DNA of 55,609 nucleotides from Carboxylicivirga sp. (lineage in GTDB: Bacteria; Bacteroidota; Bacteroidia; Bacteroidales; Marinilabiliaceae), in assembly GCA_025210475.1 (NCBI GenBank), contig JAOARW010000005.1, positions 1-55,609 on the forward strand, given 5' to 3'. Under the pieces are notes generated by a model. The model did not search any database. It worked only from the letters and a program-made list of their open reading frames with translations, and was not told where the DNA came from. Both the position numbers and the translations under genes were made by a program. Below, in pieces: positions 34,644 to 43,704 of the stretch. Position 1 is the first letter of the stretch. Each line of letters begins with the position of its first letter.

Positions 34644-37600
34644 GATGTAAACTCTACATTTTCATTAATATCTATCTCAAACCCTCCACTAATAATAAAC
34701 TCCTTCAGTAGATTATGCACACGAATATTTACTTTAAACGGAGGAATTTTTATTCCTTCCTGTTTTTCAAAAAACACTTTAGCCTTTGCTTTATCTACTG
34801 AGCCTTTTAATTCATCAAAACGACCATATTCATTGATGTTTGATTCGGAGATAGAAGTATTCATCATATCTCGAAGCTTATCTTCGTTCAATCCTAATAC
34901 TTGACTGATATTATAGATTTCTTGATTCTTTGCATTGAATTGATACTCGGTCACGTATTCCCGAAAACTCTTTGTCGGGTCTATGTTTATATTGCCACCC
35001 TGAACATCATGGATAAAGATATTGGCATACTTCTGTTCGTCCTGAGAAAGTGAAGCAAATGATTTATGCAATTCATCAAGTGTTTTTTGAACTTGCTCAC
35101 TATCTGCATCTTCTTGTTTAAGAGTTTTTAGGTACTTTTCAAAGCGAGAGTTCATGAAGTCTGCATCAATCTTTCCTGTATCTATTTCAGTTAAATAGGT
35201 ATCAATATCATACGGAATATCTGCTGAGCCACCTCCGCCACCTCCGCCGGATAGCTCTTTGTATCGCTGAACTAGTGTAAGATATACGTTCTCATCAAGA
35301 CTAAGCTCTACCGAAGTTTTATCTTTCCCCTTGCCAAAATCATATTTTAAGACACTCCACTTAAAGCCCTGTATTTTAGCTGCCTCTAGGTATATGTTCA
35401 GTTCTTTAAAGAGTTTTGCAAACTCGCCACGTTCCGATGGGTCGTCAGGAAGTTTCTCAAAATTTTCCACTCCTGCACTTTCAAATAAGTCAGCTATATC
35501 AGAAAATATGGCATTTATCTCATTGAGGTTACTTTCTAATCTATCTGCAAATAAACCGATAGGTTTGTCGCCTGAGTATAGTTTTACAGCTTGATTTATA
35601 TGCCTTTCCATTGTGTGAGGCTTCCTGTAATATCGGATTGTTCCAAAAGGTTTATCTGGTCCAAACAGGCGGTTAGTTCTTGAAAAAGCTTGAATTAAAT
35701 TTTCATATTCAATCAGCTTATCCATGTATAATGTGTTAACCCATTTAGAATCAAACCCGGTAAGCATTTGGTCAACCACAATCAACACATCTAGCTGCTT
35801 TTCAGGTGTTTTGTGTATTCTTGAATATGGGTCTTTATGAGCAAGCCTTGCTGCTATATCTTTTTTGAACTTAGCATGAGTGGCAAAAGTAAAATCTTGC
35901 TCATATAAAGCATTATAGTCTCTTATTATTTCTTCTAAGCCATCTGATTTAAACTGTACACCTCCGCCATTGTCAATGTTAGGGTCGAATAAAGCCGTTA
36001 TTTTTAAGTCAGGATTGGCTTCTTTGATTATTCGGTAATAGGCTATGGCTTCGGGAATACTGCTTGTTGCAAAAATGGCATGAAATTTACTGTCTTGACT
36101 TAGTACCATCCAACTATCCAAAATATCTTCAACAACGGTATCTCTGTGCTGTGCAAGTTCGTATTGGCTTGTTGGCACATAATCTTCAATACCCGGAATA
36201 TATTTACCTGTACCATTGATGGAACCAGCCATATTTACGTCTTTCATAAACTTGTTAAAGACCTTCTTCTTTTTAGGGTCTGCAAGTGCCTCTTTTTCAT
36301 CTTTGGCTTTAGCTTTTTCCAGAGCCACGGCTTTTCTTAAATCCTTATCACGATACGTCATTATCTTGTAGGGGTCAAAGCCAAGCACATTTTTGTCTCG
36401 AATACCATCGGCTATACTATAGCGGTGTAACTCATTACCAAATACCGTTGATGTGGTATTCATTTTCTTTTGGTTCTCGTCCTGTATTGGAGTGCCTGTA
36501 AAACCAAAGAACATAGCCGAAGGGAAAGTATCTTTTATTATTCTCAGCATATCGCCAAAGGTTGACCTATGGGCTTCATCAATAATAAACACAATCCGTT
36601 TAGCGTTCATTATCTCAATGTCTTGTGTTTTTAATGCACCTTCTTCTTCATTTATGTTACTCATTTTCTGAATAGAAGTAACAATAAGGGTATTGGCAGG
36701 GTCGTCACTTTTTAGCTTAGTAATTAGGACACCTGTATTTTCGGTAGCTTGCACATCTTCATTATCTCCGGCAAAGCCTTTGTACTCACGTAAAGACTGT
36801 GTACCAAGCTCAATTCTATCCATCAAAAAGATAACTTTATCTGCATCTTTGGAGTTTGCTATTAGCTGTGCCGATTTAAAGCTTGTCATGGTTTTACCCG
36901 AACCTGTGGTATGCCAAATGTAACCACCTAATATGTCTTTGCTTTTCCAATCAATTTTTGAAACCTTATCGGATATGGCATTGGCAGCGTAATACTGATA
37001 GCTGCGCATAACCTTTAAAACGCCATCGGAATCATCGGCAACGGTGTAGTAACCGATTAACTGATGCGCCATCGGTATGGATAATAAAGTAGAAGCTATG
37101 TCTTTCCAATCATTCAGCGGTTCGTTATTGAAGTCTGCCCAATTAAAATAAAACTGTTTGTTGAATGTTCCATCAGGACCAGGATTAGCAAAGTATTTAG
37201 TTTCATCGGGCTGCATAGCTACAAAAACCTGAATTAACGAGAATATGCCTGTGAAAATCCCCTCATGAGCATATTTTTCAATTTGATTGTAAGCTTGACT
37301 AACAGGTATTCCACTTTTTTTAAGCTCAATATGAATAACAGGCATTCCATTGATTAGGAGAACTAAATCGCCTCTGCGGTTATTCAGTATTTTTGATTTG
37401 CTTTTAAACTGCGGTTGTTGCACTATTTGGTAGCGACTTTGCCCTGCTGCGATTTCTTGGCGGTCGTATATTTTTAGACTTACCTCTTTGCCAAAGTGTA
37501 ACTTGTCATCAGGATTATCACGAGTAATGGCTACCGTTTTACCATTGATAAAGCCATTAAGCTTGAGAGGGGTTTTTAGCTCAATGATTTGCTCTAATAT

Positions 37601-37795
37601 CTGTTGCATCTCACCATTGGTAAGTGGTGCATCATTTAAGCGGTCTATATCTCTATTATTATCAAAGAGTATGTTTGCCCAATTATTAAGTAAATCCTCC
37701 TCGGTAGGGTATTTAATAACCTCTTTTTCCCACCCTTTTTTCGATAGTTCAAGTATAAGGGCTTCTTCAAATTTGGCTTCTGATGTATATTGCAT
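34640..37795 (-). CDS. hsdR: Type I restriction enzyme, R subunit
   Basis: This 1051-residue motor and nuclease subunit cleaves unmethylated DNA with HsdM and HsdS. The N-terminal PD-(D/E)XK domain shows RRGDLVLLING and VIHIELKKSG (about 140-158). SF2 helicase motifs are HTTGSGKTMTS (about 292-302), IDEAHRST (about 405-412), FGFTGTP, and AFSRTNR in the second RecA domain. A poly-glycine linker (six G) precedes the C-terminal assembly domain. It is full length without frameshift. It follows hsdS by 18 bp and is coupled to the secreted nuclease gene by ATGA. The order is M-S-R on one strand. Confidence 0.95.
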   Translation of the reverse strand: MQYTSEAKFEEALILELSKKGWEKEVIKYPTEEDLLNNWANILFDNNRDIDRLNDAPLTNGEMQQILEQIIELKTPLKLNGFINGKTVAITRDNPDDKLHFGKEVSLKIYDRQEIAAGQSRYQIVQQPQFKSKSKILNNRRGDLVLLINGMPVIHIELKKSGIPVSQAYNQIEKYAHEGIFTGIFSLIQVFVAMQPDETKYFANPGPDGTFNKQFYFNWADFNNEPLNDWKDIASTLLSIPMAHQLIGYYTVADDSDGVLKVMRSYQYYAANAISDKVSKIDWKSKDILGGYIWHTTGSGKTMTSFKSAQLIANSKDADKVIFLMDRIELGTQSLREYKGFAGDNEDVQATENTGVLITKLKSDDPANTLIVTSIQKMSNINEEEGALKTQDIEIMNAKRIVFIIDEAHRSTFGDMLRIIKDTFPSAMFFGFTGTPIQDENQKKMNTTSTVFGNELHRYSIADGIRDKNVLGFDPYKIMTYRDKDLRKAVALEKAKAKDEKEALADPKKKKVFNKFMKDVNMAGSINGTGKYIPGIEDYVPTSQYELAQHRDTVVEDILDSWMVLSQDSKFHAIFATSSIPEAIAYYRIIKEANPDLKITALFDPNIDNGGGVQFKSDGLEEIIRDYNALYEQDFTFATHAKFKKDIAARLAHKDPYSRIHKTPEKQLDVLIVVDQMLTGFDSKWVNTLYMDKLIEYENLIQAFSRTNRLFGPDKPFGTIRYYRKPHTMERHINQAVKLYSGDKPIGLFADRLESNLNEINAIFSDIADLFESAGVENFEKLPDDPSERGEFAKLFKELNIYLEAAKIQGFKWSVLKYDFGKGKDKTSVELSLDENVYLTLVQRYKELSGGGGGGGSADIPYDIDTYLTEIDTGKIDADFMNSRFEKYLKTLKQEDADSEQVQKTLDELHKSFASLSQDEQKYANIFIHDVQGGNINIDPTKSFREYVTEYQFNAKNQEIYNISQVLGLNEDKLRDMMNTSISESNINEYGRFDELKGSVDKAKAKVFFEKQEGIKIPPFKVNIRVHNLLKEFIISGGFEIDINENVEFTS

Positions 37796-37813
37796 TTTAT
37801 TGATTCCTATAGG

Positions 37814-39070
37814 TTATACAAACATTTTTGCTAAACAGGCTTTTTTAATGGTTTTTAGCTTTTCCAACTGCTTCTGTTGAAGGTTGATAGATTGGTCGAG
37901 CTTATTGAAGTATTTGCCTATTTTTTTCTGCTCAGCATATGTAGGTGTTAAAATCATTAGATTTTTTATGATATTACCTGACAGATTACCTTGTCCCCCT
38001 TGCAAATAAGTACTAACTATTTGTTTTTTTTGCTTTCTTAACAAATAAGAGATAAACCTATTGTCAAAATTATCATTGGGCTTTATTGCTAAAACGGCTT
38101 GATTGATTGCTCCATTTATATTTGATATTCCAACTTCTCCACTTGTTGCTCCATAAAGAGCATAAAGGATGTCACCTTTTTCTACCATTTTAGCAGATGA
38201 ATTATTTAATCCACTTTCAGTGATATGCAGCTCTGTAGAATATGAATTAATTTCGCCTGACCTAATGAAAGGAATCTTCCCTCCATAAAAGGTACTATCG
38301 CCAACCGAGGGTGTACCTCCAGAGAAACAATCTGTTATTTTGCCCAAACTATTTTCTTTCCATTCCCCTTCAAACCCTTTAAAACGAATCTCAGGAACAG
38401 ATGTACCATTTTTAGGAAACATCTTTTCAAGCATTGCTTTTTTAAGGATAACTAGCTTATCGTGCTTTTTTTGATGGAGTGCAATAAGCTTATCGAGGTT
38501 TTGAAAATATGACCCTATTTGGGATTGTTCCGCATTATCTATAGGCGAGGATACCACAGTGTTTCTTATGGCAGACTTGGAGATAGACAACACTTTTGTC
38601 CCTTGCATTAATCTGAGAAGTTGATTGTGATATGCAGGAGAATTCATATAATACCCCAAGTATTTAGGTGCATAAGATGTAATAGGTCTAACGGGGATAG
38701 TATGCAGACCTGCTATAACAATTTCACTATCTAAATTTAGAACTTCTGTACACTTACCTACAGATTCATCTTCCGCTGCATCAGCAATAATTATATCACC
38801 ATTTTCTAATTTTGCTTTTTTGTATTTTAAAGCTAATTCTTCATCTGTTATATATGGTAGTTGATTATTACGTACATCAAGCAACTCACCAAACTTTATA
38901 AGAATGTCTCCATAGTGCAAATTTTTAGCAATGCCTGTATCGTAATTCAATTCGGCTCTTGAAAGAGTATTGTTTGGTATATCGGTAAAAACCTTTTCAA
39001 ACTGTCTAGATTGCCAATTAGACATGGAAGTATTAAAACGAATCTTAGGTATTTTCTTCAAGTCTGTCAT
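37814..39070 (-). CDS. hsdS: Type I restriction enzyme, specificity subunit
   Basis: The protein has 418 residues. Two target-recognition domains (about 10-160 and 225-385) are each followed by a conserved helical region of related sequence (AEQSQIGSYFQNLDKLIALHQ, here split, and AEQKKIGKYFNKLDQSINLQ), giving the expected pseudo-symmetry. It determines the bipartite DNA target for both modification and cleavage. The target cannot be read from sequence. It begins 1 bp after hsdM ends. Both halves look intact. Confidence 0.93.
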   Translation of the reverse strand: MTDLKKIPKIRFNTSMSNWQSRQFEKVFTDIPNNTLSRAELNYDTGIAKNLHYGDILIKFGELLDVRNNQLPYITDEELALKYKKAKLENGDIIIADAAEDESVGKCTEVLNLDSEIVIAGLHTIPVRPITSYAPKYLGYYMNSPAYHNQLLRLMQGTKVLSISKSAIRNTVVSSPIDNAEQSQIGSYFQNLDKLIALHQKKHDKLVILKKAMLEKMFPKNGTSVPEIRFKGFEGEWKENSLGKITDCFSGGTPSVGDSTFYGGKIPFIRSGEINSYSTELHITESGLNNSSAKMVEKGDILYALYGATSGEVGISNINGAINQAVLAIKPNDNFDNRFISYLLRKQKKQIVSTYLQGGQGNLSGNIIKNLMILTPTYAEQKKIGKYFNKLDQSINLQQKQLEKLKTIKKACLAKMFV

Positions 39071-39071
39071 T

Positions 39072-41657
39072 TTATTCGCCCTTTAGATATGTTTTAAACT
39101 CTGAAAGACCTTTTATATCAAAGTCATTGCCTGTAAGTTCATCTATCATGGTAGAAAGTTCGCTTTCTGTTTCTTCAATTTCTTGTGCTACACTTGCATA
39201 AGTATCGGCATATTTATTGGCAAGCAGCTGCACTCTTGAAGTAAGCTCTTGGATAAGGCTTGTTGGCATCTTTTGTAAAGAAGTAACAAGGGGTGTTATC
39301 CATTTTAATTCTAATAGTTCTAGAACTTGGTCATTACTTAATTTTTCAATGGTTTCTTTTGTGTGTATGTGTAGTGCTTCGATATCGGTTTTAATCTGTT
39401 TTTTAATCGCTTTTTCTTCGGTAATTAATTTATCAACCTTTAAGATTTTACTTTCGTAGGAATCGTTAGCAAAAGCACCATTCTTTTTTGCTTCGGAACG
39501 GTACTTTTTAGCCTCTTTGGCAACCTGAGCATTCACAAATCCATCTTTCGCTTCGTTTACCGTTTCTTCTTCTTTTTCTTCCTCGTTGAATTGCTCCAAT
39601 AGTTCATCATAATCAGTACTAATGGTTTCTAGGCGGTTTTGCTTTTGTTGCAGGGCGCTTAGTTCCTCTTTTAAATACGTTTCTTGCACCAAATCAAAAG
39701 GCATAATTCGTCCTTTCCAACCCTCTTGAACCTCTTGCTCTTTGCCTTTTACTTTTTTGTGTACCAAATTAGGTTCTACCACCGTTGTAGCTTTTTTACC
39801 TTCGGTTTGTATTATTTCTAAGTCAACAGCTATATCCACCCATTCATCATCGAGTAGCTGGTAGGCATGGTATTTATCAATTAATGAAATGGTGCTAAGG
39901 CGCTTGAATATATCCTCACTTAAAACACTTTCTTCTTTCGATATATTTACCGTTTCCATTTTGCTAAGAAGCTCAGTTTTAAGGTAACTATCAAAGTCTG
40001 AAAATGCATTATTAAAGGCTTGTGTAAAGTCTTTAGTATCGCTATGCTCAGTTATGGAGACTTTTACGTCATCTACTTTTAATGTAGAATAAGCATCGTC
40101 TGTTTTTTCTGTGAATAAGACTTTTTTCAAATTAGGAAAAGCAGCCCAATAATCATTGAGTTCGTTTAGTTCGCTTTCGGGAATACCGCCAAACATGGAG
40201 GCAAAAATATCGTAACTCTCATTTGCTGCCGATGAATCTACATAGCGTGGTATGTTAAGATTATAGTCATTTGTCCGCAACTTCTCACGGCTTATGACTT
40301 TTGAAAACTTCTCATTGTTTTCTCTTCCAATAACCGTGTCGGTAATTCGCTTAATGTCAGAAGCCCTAAGCTTGTTGTTTTTGCCAACTTTTATAAAGTT
40401 TTTAGATGCATCAACAAAAAGAACATCGGTATTTTTACGTTTTTGTTTAAGCACTAATATTATGGTTGGAATACCTGTGCCAAAAAAGACATTGGCAGGT
40501 AAGCCAATAATAGTATCAATATGATTATTCTCTATCAGGTTTTTACGAATGATTCCCTCTTCACCACCACGAAATAATACGCCATGAGGTAAAACAATGG
40601 TCATAATTCCATCGGGCCTGATATGGTATAGGTCGTGAAGCAGAAAAGCATAGTCAGCCTTTGTTTTAGGAGCAAGTCCAAAGCGAGAATAACGTGGGTC
40701 GTTTTCTTTATTGTCCGAATCCCATTTTTGAGAATATGGAGGATTTGATACTACTGCATCAACATAAAGGGGGTCGTAAGAACCTATTGGGTCATTCTCG
40801 TCAAAGAATGGCCAGTCTTGTTCCAAAGTGTCGCCATTACGCGTAATGATATTATTTGGCAAAATACCACGCATAATCAAATTCATACGAGTAAGGTTAT
40901 ACGTGTTCTGCTTTAGTTCTTGCGCATAGTATTTTATGTTGTTTTCATCATCAACGTATTTAGAAACACTTTGACCAATATTGATAAGCAAAGAACCTGA
41001 GCCACTTGTGGGGTCATATATTTGTATTTCTTTATTATCCTTTAAATGGTCTGCAACAATCTCTGACATCAAAAGAGAAACCTCATGGGGCGTATAAAAT
41101 TCTCCAGCTTTCTTTCCTGCATTGGCAGCAAACATACTTATCAGATATTCATAAATGAAACCAAGTACATCATAGTCTTGCTTACCATCCATCGGAATGC
41201 CTTTTATCAAATGAATGAGGTCGCTAATAGCTTTTGTTTGCGAAGCTGCACTTTCTCCCAATTTACTTAGTCCGGTTTGTAAAGTGTCAAATACACCATC
41301 AAAAAGCTGTTTATGTGCAGGGTTAATTAAGCGGTTAAATGCAGACAGGGCATCTCTCACGTTAGAAACATCAAAGTCTTTACCCATTTTAACCCATGTA
41401 GAAAACATGTGTTGGTAACTGATAAAATAACCAACGTTGCTTTTAATGAAATCTACCGTGTCAGCATCATCTTCCGATAAGGCTTGAATATCTTCGTCAG
41501 CAAAATCGTTACTCTTTGCGAAGTTGAGTTGTTTATCCGATAAGTATTTGTAGAAAATGAAACCTAATATATAATCTTTGTATTCGTTTGCTTCAATTTT
41601 AGAACGCATCTGGTTAGCCGATTCCCAAATCTTTGCAGCTAATTGTTGTTTATCCAT
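39072..41657 (-). CDS. hsdM: Type I restriction enzyme, methyltransferase subunit
   Basis: The protein has 861 residues. It has an N-terminal helical domain (KIWESANQMRSK), SAM-binding motif I in YDPTSGSGSLLINI (about 215-228), and catalytic NPPYSQKW (about 308-315), as in N6-adenine methyltransferases. An extended C-terminal coiled-coil region (about 650-860) makes it longer than minimal HsdM proteins but within the range of the large Bacteroidota type. It methylates the host and element at the HsdS target. It starts 5 bp after the XRE gene stops and would be co-transcribed with it. Confidence 0.95.
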   Translation of the reverse strand: MDKQQLAAKIWESANQMRSKIEANEYKDYILGFIFYKYLSDKQLNFAKSNDFADEDIQALSEDDADTVDFIKSNVGYFISYQHMFSTWVKMGKDFDVSNVRDALSAFNRLINPAHKQLFDGVFDTLQTGLSKLGESAASQTKAISDLIHLIKGIPMDGKQDYDVLGFIYEYLISMFAANAGKKAGEFYTPHEVSLLMSEIVADHLKDNKEIQIYDPTSGSGSLLINIGQSVSKYVDDENNIKYYAQELKQNTYNLTRMNLIMRGILPNNIITRNGDTLEQDWPFFDENDPIGSYDPLYVDAVVSNPPYSQKWDSDNKENDPRYSRFGLAPKTKADYAFLLHDLYHIRPDGIMTIVLPHGVLFRGGEEGIIRKNLIENNHIDTIIGLPANVFFGTGIPTIILVLKQKRKNTDVLFVDASKNFIKVGKNNKLRASDIKRITDTVIGRENNEKFSKVISREKLRTNDYNLNIPRYVDSSAANESYDIFASMFGGIPESELNELNDYWAAFPNLKKVLFTEKTDDAYSTLKVDDVKVSITEHSDTKDFTQAFNNAFSDFDSYLKTELLSKMETVNISKEESVLSEDIFKRLSTISLIDKYHAYQLLDDEWVDIAVDLEIIQTEGKKATTVVEPNLVHKKVKGKEQEVQEGWKGRIMPFDLVQETYLKEELSALQQKQNRLETISTDYDELLEQFNEEEKEEETVNEAKDGFVNAQVAKEAKKYRSEAKKNGAFANDSYESKILKVDKLITEEKAIKKQIKTDIEALHIHTKETIEKLSNDQVLELLELKWITPLVTSLQKMPTSLIQELTSRVQLLANKYADTYASVAQEIEETESELSTMIDELTGNDFDIKGLSEFKTYLKGE

Positions 41658-41662
41658 CTTGT

Positions 41663-41875
41663 TTACTCGTTAATCAATTCATCAATAGTTACACCTAAAC
41701 CCTTTGCAATTTTCATAATAGTTTGAATTGATGGACGTTTTACAACATCACTTTCAATTTTTGCAAGAGTTGTATATGGAATGTCAGCAAGCTTAGACAA
41801 AGCGTCTTGTGTTAAGCCTTTCTCATTTCTCCAATACTTAATTCTTTCACTAATAGAAACGCTATTTTCTTCCAT
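41663..41875 (-). CDS. XRE-family regulator of the restriction operon
   Basis: This 70-residue protein is almost entirely one helix-turn-helix domain (KGLTQDALSKLADIPYTTLAKIE, here cited as LTQDALSKLA and PYTTLAKIE). It resembles the small controller proteins of restriction-modification systems, which delay restriction after entry into a new host. It is the first gene of the operon, 5 bp before hsdM. A perfect 9-bp inverted repeat begins 3 bp upstream of its start codon and is the likely operator, so it probably regulates its own operon. Confidence 0.9.
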   Translation of the reverse strand: MEENSVSISERIKYWRNEKGLTQDALSKLADIPYTTLAKIESDVVKRPSIQTIMKIAKGLGVTIDELINE

Positions 41876-41877
41876 TG

Positions 41878-41917
41878 TTTGATAGTCTTATTAAGAAATC
41901 ATTAATACACTATCAAA
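41878..41917 (-). promoter_or_regulatory. Operator for the XRE regulator
   Basis: TTTGATAGT (41878-41886) and ACTATCAAA (41909-41917) form a perfect 9-bp inverted repeat separated by 22 bp, directly upstream of the XRE start codon. The arms could be two half-sites bound by separate dimers around the promoter. Confidence 0.65.
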
Positions 41918-41980
41918 AATATAAAAAAAACGGAGAGTAAGACTAGTTGTAATTACTTATTAAACATATCGAATAAAAGT

Positions 41981-42331
41981 CTATTGAAAATTATCTAACA
42001 AATCAGCTATGTCACTAAACAAACCTTTCTTTAATGGGGATTCTGTTGTTTGCATTTTCTGCCTCAAATAGTATTGTGGTACTTGCTTTTTTATTAGTAC
42101 TTTGGCAAGTTTGCCTAATTCACTTAGTAATTCATTTTCGGGGGATGGCTGATGAAGATTAGTAACGGCATTGTTGCTTTGCTGTAACTTTATTAGAAGC
42201 CTCTTATACTCATCTTGCATTCTTTGAAACTCAACGGCAACTCCACCCTTATCCGGGTGTAGTTGCTTTGCTAATTTTCGATAGCGTAGTTTGGCTTGTT
42301 CAATATTTGTAATGTTAATGAAATACGTCAT
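41981..42331 (-). CDS. Small J-domain protein
   Basis: The protein has 116 residues. Residues about 10-50 form a J domain with AKLRYRKLAKQLHPDKGG, including the HPD tripeptide that stimulates DnaK ATPase. The rest is helical and unrecognised. Element-encoded J proteins may recruit host DnaK for replication or assembly, as large T antigen does; this is analogy only. It overlaps the upstream small gene by 4 bp. Confidence 0.75.
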   Translation of the reverse strand: MTYFINITNIEQAKLRYRKLAKQLHPDKGGVAVEFQRMQDEYKRLLIKLQQSNNAVTNLHQPSPENELLSELGKLAKVLIKKQVPQYYLRQKMQTTESPLKKGLFSDIADLLDNFQ

Positions 42332-42561
42332 AGCTGTTCAAATTCTTCAAGTGTTATACAAAAGTGTTCCAGGATTAAAAGGAGCTGCTGTTTGGTGTAA
42401 TAGTGTCGCCTTGTATTTCCAGCCTGTTCAATCTGCTTCTTGAGTGCCGGGCAAATATCAATTTCATTTCTAAGTTGCTGCATAGCTGACCTAACAGAGA
42501 TACTGTTGGGGTACAGCTTTTTCACTAAATCCTGTTTTAATATTGTTCTTTGCACTACCAT
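42328..42561 (-). CDS. DUF4248-like small protein
   Basis: This 77-residue protein contains LVKKLYPNSISVRSAMQQL and a C-terminal YYTKQQLLLILEHF, which resembles the small Bacteroidota DUF4248 proteins in order and spacing (LA.LYFP...S...RL ... L...Q...I...LG). These are common in mobile elements and of unknown role, possibly DNA-binding. It is coupled to the J-domain gene. It starts downstream of a non-coding stretch of about 500 bp. Confidence 0.6.
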   Translation of the reverse strand: MVVQRTILKQDLVKKLYPNSISVRSAMQQLRNEIDICPALKKQIEQAGNTRRHYYTKQQLLLILEHFCITLEEFEQL

Positions 42562-43069
42562 AGCGTTGGATTAGGGTTGAAAAATGAACGATAACGAAAC
42601 TTAAATATTGAGAAATGCAGCCTTGTACAGTATATTTCAACTGCTTTTGAAGGCTTTTGAATACTTTTTAGCTTATACAGACTGCTTTTGAGGACTTTAA
42701 GACAATATTTTAAATGTTTTTTTGAATGTTTGAAAAAATAGAGAGAACTTTTTAGATGGTTTATCAAGCATTCAAATAATTGTTGCCAACTTACCAAGGT
42801 ATGTTGGATTTTGGAGGCTGATTTGAGGTATTTTAAGGAAACAGAAGGCTGCTTTTGAAAATAGTAGGTAATACTATGAGAATACCACCGTATTACCTGA
42901 GTATTACAAAGAACAAAACAAAGAATAACGCAATAAATAGTAAAACCATTATAGGCTACAAACACGAAAAGCCCCGATAGGAGGCTCATTTTTAGTGAAT
43001 TGGAAAATATTTTGGGCATAATTTAAAACATTATACCCTTGACAATTAGCTATATAAAGATAGAAAAAA
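42562..43069. other. Non-coding stretch with a repeated CTGCTTTTGA motif
   Basis: An open frame crosses this stretch on the minus strand, but it runs through a terminator-like hairpin and has a phenylalanine/lysine-rich composition typical of translated AT-rich spacer. The motif CTGCTTTTGA occurs at about 42640, 42671 and 42842. The stretch probably holds the promoter of the DUF4248/J-domain pair and may hold protein-binding sites. Confidence 0.45.
42966..42994. terminator. Terminator-like hairpin after the 43070 gene
   Basis: AAAAGCCCC, GATA, GGAGGCTCATTTTT can form an AGCC(C)/(G)GGCT stem with A-run and T-run on its two sides. It lies about 75 bp after the stop of the 102-residue gene on the minus strand. 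Confidence 0.6.
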
Positions 43070-43378
43070 TTAGCGAGTTTTAGATTCCAGAGAGCTTGTT
43101 TCCAACATTTTCAGAATCATAGATTGAATGATGGCATCTTCATCGGCATCATTACCCTCGGTTTTTAGTTTGGCAATCAAATTTGTCAGCTTCATAATAT
43201 CCAAGTCGTATTCGGATAACAGGTCAACCAATCTATTTAAGACATCTTTACTTTTAATCAGGAACTCCTTACTTGATGAAAAGACAATTTCATCAGCTTC
43301 ATCTTTTATGATTTCATTATCCAATAACTCAAGCGATTCATTTACCTCACTTTGCAACCAAACATATAAATCTTTCAT
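43070..43378 (-). CDS. Small hypothetical helical protein
   Basis: This 102-residue acidic protein is predicted to be all-helical (LQSEVNESLELLDNEI; LNRLVDLLSEYDLDIMKLT). No family is recognised. It is the first gene after the structured element at 43393-43530, whose terminator-like end lies about 15 bp before its start codon, so its expression may depend on read-through. Function is unknown. Confidence 0.6.
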   Translation of the reverse strand: MKDLYVWLQSEVNESLELLDNEIIKDEADEIVFSSSKEFLIKSKDVLNRLVDLLSEYDLDIMKLTNLIAKLKTEGNDADEDAIIQSMILKMLETSSLESKTR

Positions 43379-43392
43379 TCTCTAAGGTATAA

Positions 43393-43530
43393 AAAAGGAG
43401 CGTGGCACTGAAACCACCAACAATCGAGGTATCGCCAAACACCCACGCAGTAAAGTAGTACAGACCACGCCCGTACCTACTCTCTTTACTGCAATTAAAA
43501 TTTGGCGATTTTCGATTGTTAAGAGATTAA
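43393..43530 (-). ncRNA. Long structured RNA or attenuator
   Basis: An outer stem pairs 43419-43439 (AACAATCG, ATCGCCAAA) with 43501-43520 (TTTGGCGAT, CGATTGTT). An inner stem pairs 43447-43461 (GCAGTAAAG, TAGTAC) with 43473-43492 (GTACCTACT, CTTTACTGC). Read on the minus strand, the right flank GTGCCACGCTCC runs into TTTTTT. GCGTGG from inside the structure could pair with CCACGC to make a competing terminator. It lies between a likely promoter region and the 102-residue gene. Either a free small RNA or a cis attenuator fits. Confidence 0.55.
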
Positions 43531-43704
43531 GTCTTAATATTTTAAGATTATATGTTCGCTTCCTTTTCTGTTTATATCAAATTTTCAGTTTTATGTTATT
43601 ATTCACTGTAAAAGTAATGAATTGAAAGCCATTTTCTGAAAAACAAGCAATAAAAAGAAACAAACAGGGTATATTTAGCACTTTGTTTAAAGTATTTTTT
43701 TAGG

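Noticed and set aside
42555..43019. Minus-strand 154-codon open frame
   Set aside because: It crosses a terminator-like hairpin (translated as MSLLSGLF), is dominated by F, K, Y and L typical of AT-rich spacer, and overlaps repeated CTGCTTTTGA motifs. I treat the stretch as non-coding.
43393..43530. Retron msr/msd RNA
   Set aside because: The nested inverted repeats suggested it, but no reverse transcriptase gene is present within the element.
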